A stretch of DNA of 11,506 nt, taken from NCBI GenBank assembly GCA_024645065.1, contig JAHEGP010000083.1, positions 1 through 11,506 on the forward strand, in the 5' to 3' direction. A model generated the notes under the pieces. The model ran no database searches and had not been told where the DNA came from. It worked only from the letters and a program-made list of their open reading frames with translations. The translations under genes were made by a program, and so were the position numbers. This document shows, piece after piece, positions 7,085 through 11,506 of this stretch (within the stretch, counting starts at the first letter, position 1; every line of letters starts with the position of its first letter). Origin of the DNA: Cellvibrionales bacterium. Its GTDB lineage: Bacteria; Pseudomonadota; Gammaproteobacteria; Pseudomonadales; JAHEGP01.

Positions 7085-7750
7085 TTATTGGCGCTTGCCC
7101 GCGAGTTCCATCAGATACTGGAATCTCTCTTTATCACGCTCAAACTGCAATTCCGTTGCCACTCTTTCCTGGTCCAGCTCGTCTATTGCTGTCTCGGCAT
7201 AAAGGACTTCAGATTTGAGCGCTTGCAGACGCCCCTGCAGTGCCTCCGGAGCTGCCTGGCCTCGCCTGGCATAATTCGCCGCATCGTTTTGTTCCGCTTC
7301 AATCTGACCTTTGAGTGACATCAGGTTGCCATTGAGAATGCCAATGCGGGTGTCGTACTCCTTGAGGGCTCGCTGCTTCGCGGCCTCAATTTCATCCACA
7401 TTGCTATAGCGCAGTACCAGCGATTTGTCCCACTTCTGAATTTTTTCCTGTTGCTCCATCTCGCGCTGACGTTTTTCCTGCCGTTCAGCCCTGAGTTTGA
7501 GTTCACTCTCACTGAGCTCCCGCGGAACAGTCTTGAGCACATCACCGCCAGCAGTGACCACCTGATACCCCCTCGCTACAATTTCAGGTGGCAGACGATC
7601 TGATTGCACTGTGATCCCCTGCTCATTCTTGTAACGGTAAAAAACCTTGTCTGCGCCAACATTGGCCGCCAACAACACGGTTAACATAAGCGCGAGTACC
7701 GCAGCGCCTGGTCTGCCTGCTACAGCTGTGCTACGCCTCAGCAATGCCAT
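7085..7750 (-). CDS. Exported coiled-coil protein with DUF4124 domain
   Basis: A 221-residue protein of unknown function. Residues 1-33 look like a signal peptide: basic start (ALLRR), hydrophobic core (AAVLALMLTVLLAA), and likely cleavage near VGA-D33/34. Next comes a DUF4124-like domain (about 34-66), with YRYKNEQGITVQSDRLPPE resembling the family pattern of aromatic, x-DExG, SDRPP. Residues from about 78 to the end are highly charged, Glu/Gln/Lys/Arg-rich and probably two or more coiled coils, with a short break near NYARRGQAAPE. A periplasmic location is inferred. The ATG at 7750 overlaps the last 20 bases of pyrE in another frame and lacks a good Shine-Dalgarno, which suggests translation coupled to pyrE. 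Upstream in-frame ATGs lie deeper inside pyrE and would bury the signal peptide. The partner or substrate is unknown. Confidence 0.8.
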   Translation of the reverse strand: MALLRRSTAVAGRPGAAVLALMLTVLLAANVGADKVFYRYKNEQGITVQSDRLPPEIVARGYQVVTAGGDVLKTVPRELSESELKLRAERQEKRQREMEQQEKIQKWDKSLVLRYSNVDEIEAAKQRALKEYDTRIGILNGNLMSLKGQIEAEQNDAANYARRGQAAPEALQGRLQALKSEVLYAETAIDELDQERVATELQFERDKERFQYLMELAGKRQ

Positions 7751-8381
7751 AGCTCGATCGATAGGCCTCAATACGTTGCAACAATTCAATATCCTTGCCA
7801 TCCATTCGTAAAAAATCCACGATATGCTCCAGCGCGATGATGCTTGTGACATCGATCCCGTACTGGGATATCACTTCCTGCACCGCCGACATACTCCCAC
7901 TACCGCGCTCCTGTCGATCCAGACCTATAATCACCCCGGCAGGCTCTGCACCGGCAGCGGCGATTATATCTATGGACTGTCTGATCGCTGTGCCAGCGGT
8001 AATAACATCGTCAACTATCAGAACACGACCTTTGAGCGCTGCGCCAACGATGCTCCCACCCTCACCATGCTGCTTGGCCTCCTTGCGATTAAACGCAAAG
8101 GGAACATCCCTGTAATCGTTTGCGGCCAACCCAATAGCGGTTGCGGCGCCTAGCGGAATTCCCTTATACGCCGGGCCAAAAAGCATATCAAACTGCAGGT
8201 TCGCCTCCTTGATTGCAGCGGCGTAACATGCACCGAGTGTTGCCAGCCCGGCGCCGGAGTTAATCTCTCCAGCGTTAAAAAAATAGGGGCTGATACGTCC
8301 TGACTTTAGCTGGAATTGACCAAATTTCAATGCATTGTTAATCAAAGCGGTGCTGATAAAGTCACTCTGGTAGGGCTGCAT
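7731..8381 (-). CDS. pyrE: Orotate phosphoribosyltransferase
   Basis: A 216-residue cytosolic enzyme, close to the 213-residue E. coli form. It joins orotate to PRPP, giving orotidine 5'-monophosphate in UMP synthesis. Visible motifs are SGRISPYFFN (27-36), FGPAYKG (68-74), the mobile catalytic loop RKEAKQHGEGG (99-109) and the PRPP-binding motif VLIVDDVITAGTA (120-132). I chose the start at 8381, giving MQPYQSDFI as in E. coli MKPYQ. AAGGAG lies about 12 bases upstream, a rather long spacing. An in-frame ATG 36 bases further upstream would bypass that site. The gene leads a two-gene minus-strand unit with the DUF4124 gene. Unlike E. coli, it is not directly downstream of rph because crc lies between them, so the rph-pyrE attenuation of E. 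coli cannot operate in the same way. Confidence 0.97.
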   Translation of the reverse strand: MQPYQSDFISTALINNALKFGQFQLKSGRISPYFFNAGEINSGAGLATLGACYAAAIKEANLQFDMLFGPAYKGIPLGAATAIGLAANDYRDVPFAFNRKEAKQHGEGGSIVGAALKGRVLIVDDVITAGTAIRQSIDIIAAAGAEPAGVIIGLDRQERGSGSMSAVQEVISQYGIDVTSIIALEHIVDFLRMDGKDIELLQRIEAYRSSYGIAEA

Positions 8382-8485
8382 TTTTGCTCGAATCTCCTTG
8401 TGTGACTGCCGTTGCACCGCTAGTGACAGCTGCGGGTGTTTGGGTAATTCCCTATACGGCCAGTAGGACTCGCCGGAGGCGCTGG

Positions 8486-8493
8486 ATTATAAT
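8486..8493. promoter_or_regulatory. Palindromic -10 box, candidate bidirectional promoter for pyrE and crc
   Basis: ATTATAAT is its own reverse complement and contains a perfect TATAAT on both strands: plus 8488-8493, minus 8491 to 8486. It lies 54 bases before the crc ATG and 104 bases before the pyrE ATG. No good -35 is seen on either strand at 17 bases spacing. Symmetric -10 elements that fire in both directions are known in bacteria. Use at this site is inferred. Confidence 0.45.
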
Positions 8494-8511
8494 GCCAACG
8501 CTACGGCTCAT

Positions 8512-8526
8512 CGGGTATGATACCCG
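8512..8526. promoter_or_regulatory. 15-bp perfect dyad upstream of crc
   Basis: CGGGTAT (8512-8518) and ATACCCG (8520-8526) are perfect inverted arms around one central base. The dyad lies between the palindromic -10 box and the crc ribosome site (AGGGGG, 8538-8543). It could be a repressor operator or a short mRNA hairpin (6-bp stem, UGA loop). It also contains the -10-like TATGAT. The protein that might bind is unknown. Confidence 0.4.
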
Positions 8527-8547
8527 CTATAACAAGCAGGGGGCACC

Positions 8548-9315
8548 ATGAGAATCATCAGCTTCTGTGCCGAAGGCATAGAAAATGCAGCGAATAAGGG
8601 TTTTTATGACTGGGTAGTCGACCAGGACGCCGATATTATCTGTGTGCAGGACTTACGCGCCCAGGAATATGACCTGCAAGACGACAAGTACTTTCCAGAC
8701 GGATATTTTCCTTACTTTTTCGATTCTCCCGACTCCGTCAACGGGGTGGCTATTTACGTCCGACAGATGCCTAAGGCAATCATGACCGGCCTGGGATTTG
8801 GTGACCGGGACATAGAAGCCCGCTACATCCAGGCCGATTTCGAGCGTATCAGCATCGGCAGTCTTCTGGCGCCGATGGCCGAACCCGGCCAACCGGAGCA
8901 ACTGGCCCAAAAGGCGCAGTTTTTCAAACTCCTGCAAAACCATTTGAACAAGATCCGCAACAAGCGCAGGGAGTACATTATCTGCGGCAGCTGGTTTATT
9001 GCGCACCGGGAGGCCGATATCCAGGACCCCTCGTCAGTTATCGATATGCCCGGCTTTTTGCCGGAAGAACGCCAATGGCTGGAGACACTCTATCGCGACC
9101 TTGGCTATGTTGACGCCTTCAGAAGAATAACCAACGATAACGATGAGTTCAGCTGGTGGCCCGATGGCGACCGCAGCAAGGGCGGTTTGCGGACCGACCT
9201 GCAGATCTTATCGAGCGGACTGCGCAATAGCACGGAGTATGGCGCCATCAACAAAACCCAGCTCTTCTCAAATCATGGCCCGGTTATTATGGACTACGAT
9301 ATCGAGCTCAAATAG
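8548..9315 (+). CDS. crc: Crc-type catabolite repression protein (exonuclease III fold, degenerate active site)
   Basis: A 255-residue member of the exonuclease III/APE fold. It resembles Pseudomonas Crc more than a true nuclease: MRIIS start, ADIICVQDLRA (29-39), GLGFGDRDIEARYIQADF (81-98), RREYIICGSWFIAH (140-153), FSWWPD (201-206), and neighbouring pyrE in divergent orientation as in Pseudomonas. Residues needed for nuclease activity in E. coli exonuclease III are replaced: Asn7 by Cys7, Glu34 by Asp35, Asp151 by Ser148, Asn153 by Phe150, and the Asp before the catalytic His by Asn242 (SNHGP, His243 kept). Crc works with Hfq on A-rich sites near start codons to block translation of catabolic genes. 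Nuclease loss and Hfq co-repression here are inferences from homology. AGGGGG (8538-8543) is the ribosome site. Confidence 0.85.
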   Translation: MRIISFCAEGIENAANKGFYDWVVDQDADIICVQDLRAQEYDLQDDKYFPDGYFPYFFDSPDSVNGVAIYVRQMPKAIMTGLGFGDRDIEARYIQADFERISIGSLLAPMAEPGQPEQLAQKAQFFKLLQNHLNKIRNKRREYIICGSWFIAHREADIQDPSSVIDMPGFLPEERQWLETLYRDLGYVDAFRRITNDNDEFSWWPDGDRSKGGLRTDLQILSSGLRNSTEYGAINKTQLFSNHGPVIMDYDIELK

Positions 9316-9334
9316 GCCGTTTGCAATTTAGTAT

Positions 9335-9408
9335 CCGGGTGGCCCCGGCGCCCCTAGCGATGCTTCCATTGGGCTCAAGGCAGGCGCCAGGGCTCGGCAC
9401 GCAGCCCT
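9335..9408. terminator. GC-rich hairpins between convergent crc and rph
   Basis: The 165-base gap 9316-9480 holds two short stems. One is CCGGG (9335-9339) with CCCGG (9344-9348), loop TGGC. The other is AGGGCT (9389-9394) with AGCCCT (9403-9408), 8-base loop, followed by TGTGTT. Neither has a clean T run, so termination of crc is only suggested. No coding frame in the gap looks real. Confidence 0.3.
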
Positions 9409-9476
9409 TGTGTTACAGGCATTATCGGCTGCATATAAATGATCATCCCGAGTTTCCACCGGGTGGGGAAAGCCGC

Positions 9477-9488
9477 CGGGTCAACCCG
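9477..9488. other. 12-bp palindrome over the rph stop codon
   Basis: CGGGT (9477-9481) and ACCCG (9484-9488) are perfect arms around CA, spanning the rph stop (TGA on the minus strand, 9483 to 9481). The loop is too short for a stable RNA hairpin unless the inner pairs open. It may be chance in GC-rich DNA. Confidence 0.35.
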
Positions 9489-10206
9489 CTAGCGCGTCCT
9501 TTTGAGCCGCTACCAGCTGCTCGATTCCCTGCCGTGCCAATGCCAGCATAGCGCTGAGGTGTTCGCCGCTGAAAGGCGAGCTCTCGGCGGTTCCCTGCAC
9601 CTCGATAAACCCTCCCTGCTCGGTCATGACAACATTCATATCGGTTTCAGCAGACGAATCCTCCGGGTAATCGAGATCAAGCACCGGCACACCCTGATAT
9701 ACCCCTACCGAAACCGCCGCCACCATTCCGAGCAGAGGGTCCGACTTGATCAAGCGATCACCGCGCATAGCGCTTACAGCGTCCACCAGAGCGACGCAAG
9801 CACCGGTTATCGATGCTGTGCGAGTGCCGCCGTCAGCCTGAATCACATCGCAATCGATCTTTATCGTGTATTCTCCCAAAGCGTCAAGGTCAATCGCTGC
9901 ACGCAGCGAGCGGCCGATCAGCCGTTGAATCTCCACCGTGCGCCCGCCCTGCTTGCCCCGCGTCGCCTCCCGGTCCATGCGGCTGCCGGTCGAACGCGGC
10001 AACATGCCGTATTCTGCAGTCAACCAACCACTGCCCTTGCCGCGCAAAAACCTTGGCACACCGGCTTCTACCGAGGCGGTGCAGATCACCCGGGTTTCAC
10101 CAACGGACACCAACACCGAACCTTCCGCATGGCGAGTATAATCGCGCTCTATAGTAATCGGCCTCAATTCATCGGAACGGCGGCCACTGGGCCTTGCTGC
10201 TGGCAT
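9481..10206 (-). CDS. rph: Ribonuclease PH
   Basis: A 241-residue phosphorolytic 3'-5' exoribonuclease that trims tRNA 3' ends using phosphate and works as a hexameric ring in the cytosol. Family motifs: RPITIERDYTRHAEGSVL (15-32), PRFLRGKGSGWLTAEYGMLPRST (51-73, partly quoted), GKQGGRT (84-90), the phosphate-binding GGTRTAS (126-132) with Thr and Arg, the acidic active-site stretch EDSSAETDMN (182-191), and EVQGTAE (202-208). All appear intact, unlike the frameshifted gene of E. coli K-12. The start at 10206 gives MPAARPSGRRSDELRP, has AGGA seven bases upstream and matches family N-termini; an ATG 42 bases further upstream is less likely. It is divergent from yicC, as in E. coli and Pseudomonas. 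Confidence 0.97.
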   Translation of the reverse strand: MPAARPSGRRSDELRPITIERDYTRHAEGSVLVSVGETRVICTASVEAGVPRFLRGKGSGWLTAEYGMLPRSTGSRMDREATRGKQGGRTVEIQRLIGRSLRAAIDLDALGEYTIKIDCDVIQADGGTRTASITGACVALVDAVSAMRGDRLIKSDPLLGMVAAVSVGVYQGVPVLDLDYPEDSSAETDMNVVMTEQGGFIEVQGTAESSPFSGEHLSAMLALARQGIEQLVAAQKDALAG

Positions 10207-10239
10207 ATCGGGGTCCTGTCTATACTGGAAGGGGCGGCT

Positions 10240-10245
10240 ATTATA
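10240..10245 (-). promoter_or_regulatory. Candidate -10 box of rph
   Basis: The minus strand reads a perfect TATAAT here, about 34 bases before the rph ATG, so the leader would be about 25-30 bases. No good -35 is visible at 17 bases. It lies in the rph/yicC divergent gap. Confidence 0.4.
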
Positions 10246-10290
10246 CACACCGCAACACGACTACATGGGCTTATCGAAGCGGCTTTCGCA

Positions 10291-10318
10291 TTGCGTTGCT
10301 CCAGCAGCCGTTTAGAAT
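10291..10318 (+). promoter_or_regulatory. Candidate sigma70 promoter of yicC
   Basis: TTGCGT (10291-10296) and TAGAAT (10313-10318) are separated by 16 bases; the -10 matches consensus at 5 of 6 positions and the -35 at 3 of 6. Transcription would start near 10325, about 23 bases before the yicC ATG. Confidence 0.4.
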
Positions 10319-10347
10319 ACCCGGCCGAGCCAACAACAGGTGTTAGC

Positions 10348-11214
10348 ATGATCTGCAGCATGACCGCTTTCAGTCGTAAAGAACAACACCAGGAGGGCTA
10401 CTCTCTCGCCTGGGAGATACGCTCGGTCAATCATCGTTACCTCGAACCCGGCTTCAAACTCCCCGATACATTCAATTTTCTGGAGCCACAACTGCGCGAT
10501 CAACTGAAGCGGCACGTCGCCCGCGGAAAGTTTGACTGCTTGCTGAAATACCAGCCCGCAACCCACAGCGAAGCCGGCTTGAGCCTGGACCGCGAGATGC
10601 TGGGTGAGCTACTGCGCATCGATACCGTACTGCGAGTCGAAACCCAGAACCTGGGCACAATCAACCCCCTGGAGCTGATGCAGTGGCCAGGCATGCTGCG
10701 ACAAGCGGAAACCGACAAGCAGATGGTCGGCGCCGCTGCCTGCGCGCTTTTCGAGGCCGCGCTGCAGGAGCTGGTCAACACCCGGCAACGGGAGGGGGCC
10801 GAGTTGCTTGGGTTTATCGACCAACGCCTGGATGGGATCGACCTACAGCTTGATAAGTTGCGCGGTCGATTGCCGGAGATACTCGCCATGCAACGGCAGC
10901 GGCTTGTCACGAAACTGGAGGAAATTGGTGCCGAGCTCGATCGGGATCGGCTTGAACAGGAGCTGGTCTACATTGCACAGAAGGCGGACGTCAATGAGGA
11001 ACTCGACCGCCTCGCTACCCATGTCGGCGAAGTTCGCCGAACTCTCGATCAGGGCAAAAGCTGCGGCCGCAGGCTGGATTTCCTGATGCAGGAGCTCAAC
11101 CGCGAAGCCAATACCCTAAGTTCCAAATCGCTCACCTCAGACACCACCCTGGTGGCGGTGGAACTCAAGGTATTAATCGAGCAGATGCGTGAACAGGTAC
11201 AGAATATTGAATGA
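10348..11214 (+). CDS. yicC: YicC/YloC family endoribonuclease
   Basis: A 288-residue protein close to E. coli YicC (287). The N-terminal YicC domain (about 1-155) starts MICSMTAFSR and includes EIRSVNHRYLEPGFKLP (23-39), RGKFD (59-63) and NPLELMQWPG (106-115). The C-terminal DUF1732 region (about 200-288) has RLEQELVYIAQKADVNEELDRL (partly quoted, 201-222), GRRLDFLMQELNREANTLSSK (partly quoted, 240-260) and the highly conserved end VLIEQMREQVQNIE (275-288). Members are endoribonucleases; in E. coli YicC takes part in small-RNA turnover. The ATG at 10348 is chosen because AGGTG lies just upstream and the family starts M-I-x-S-M-T; the same frame is open far upstream through the antisense of rph, but that part is not conserved. 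In Pseudomonas gmk follows; here it does not. Confidence 0.96.
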   Translation: MICSMTAFSRKEQHQEGYSLAWEIRSVNHRYLEPGFKLPDTFNFLEPQLRDQLKRHVARGKFDCLLKYQPATHSEAGLSLDREMLGELLRIDTVLRVETQNLGTINPLELMQWPGMLRQAETDKQMVGAAACALFEAALQELVNTRQREGAELLGFIDQRLDGIDLQLDKLRGRLPEILAMQRQRLVTKLEEIGAELDRDRLEQELVYIAQKADVNEELDRLATHVGEVRRTLDQGKSCGRRLDFLMQELNREANTLSSKSLTSDTTLVAVELKVLIEQMREQVQNIE

Positions 11215-11225
11215 TTCAAGCCGTT

Positions 11226-11237
11226 CAGCAATTGCTG
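11226..11237. promoter_or_regulatory. 12-bp perfect palindrome after yicC
   Basis: CAGCAATTGCTG is its own reverse complement and begins 12 bases after the yicC stop. It lies about 80 bases before the next ATG, just upstream of a -10-like TATAGT (11251-11256). It may be an operator for the downstream gene. No binding protein is known from the sequence. Confidence 0.35.
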
Positions 11238-11318
11238 CTTGTCGCCATTATATAGTCGCAGGTTGATCGATACTGCGCATAGCAACGTAAACGACCCGAA
11301 TTTCGCTGGATCAAATCT

Positions 11319-11506
11319 ATGAAAAGACACCGAATTGTACTTGGCGCGGCGGTCTGGGCAGTGCTGGGCAGTAGCGCGGGCAACGCCCAGTGGCGCATCG
11401 ATGGCGAGGCTGGCGCGCTGTGGGTCGACCACAACGATGTGCAGGTGCCCAATGACGATGCGGGCGACCGCTTTGACATTGCTGACTTTGGCCGCGGTCC
11501 CTATCC
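11319..11506 (+). CDS. Probable outer-membrane beta-barrel protein, N-terminus (3' truncated)
   Basis: The frame opens at the ATG at 11319 and runs to the window end, giving 62 full codons. Residues 1-23 form a signal peptide: MKRHR, hydrophobic core IVLGAAVWAVLGSS, and likely cleavage after GNA before QWRI. The mature part begins QWRIDGEAGALWVDHNDVQV, an alternating polar/nonpolar strand ending at a turn with NDDAGDRFD, typical of the first strand and loop of a small outer-membrane beta-barrel. The start has only a weak upstream GGATC. The exact family and partners cannot be decided from this fragment. It takes the place where gmk lies in Pseudomonas, 104 bases after yicC and probably with its own promoter. 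Confidence 0.6.
   Translation, partial: MKRHRIVLGAAVWAVLGSSAGNAQWRIDGEAGALWVDHNDVQVPNDDAGDRFDIADFGRGPY

Noticed and set aside
9321..9551. Small plus-strand frame of 76 codons between crc and rph.
   Set aside because: Pro/Ala/Arg-rich, no ribosome site, and it overlaps the end of rph in antisense; the gap reads better as hairpins.
10207..10248. Longer rph start at 10248.
   Set aside because: The extra 14 residues are not typical of RNase PH, and AGGA precedes the ATG at 10206.
9502..10347. Plus-strand open frame that continues into yicC and would give a 570-residue protein.
   Set aside because: It is the antisense of rph, lacks any recognisable domain, and the YicC family begins at 10348 with its own ribosome site.
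1..11506. Mobile elements, CRISPR arrays, tRNA/rRNA genes, phage or defence genes.
   Set aside because: No direct-repeat arrays, transposase-like frames or structural RNA patterns were seen; every long stretch is explained by a conserved housekeeping gene.

Overview
The window is a chromosomal housekeeping segment from a gammaproteobacterium. By eye it is moderately GC-rich, densely coded, and free of mobile elements, RNA genes and CRISPR repeats. Gene content and order combine two known arrangements: the Escherichia coli one (radC / coaBC - slmA - pyrE - rph - yicC) and the Pseudomonas one (coaBC - algC - argB - pyrE - crc - rph - yicC). This suggests a lineage outside both genera, possibly a marine group such as Halieaceae/Cellvibrionales; that placement is inference.

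Layout from left to right: the C-terminal part of an AsmA-like envelope protein (+, cut by the window edge) converges on radC (-), and the two stop codons overlap in one CTAG. Divergent from radC is coaBC (+, coenzyme A synthesis). It is followed by a long membrane-anchored algC (+, phosphomannomutase/phosphoglucomutase), argB (+, arginine synthesis) and slmA (+, nucleoid occlusion). These end against a minus-strand pair, pyrE and a DUF4124 coiled-coil exported protein that overlaps the end of pyrE. pyrE is divergent from crc, whose product has the exonuclease III fold but a degraded active site. crc converges on rph (RNase PH, -), which is divergent from yicC (endoribonuclease family, +). The last 188 bases start a signal-peptide protein, probably an outer-membrane beta-barrel, cut by the window end.

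Functionally the region links precursor supply (CoA, arginine, UMP, sugar phosphates for envelope polysaccharide) with RNA metabolism (RNase PH, YicC, the presumed Hfq co-repressor Crc) and division control (SlmA). I found no wholly new system. The items most worth a second look are the degenerate Crc active site, the sensor-like membrane domain fused to AlgC, an Hfq/Crc-type A-rich motif at the start of algC, the palindromic -10 box and 15-bp dyad between pyrE and crc, an argB leader hairpin whose loop can pair with the argB ribosome binding site, and the missing dut gene between coaBC and algC.
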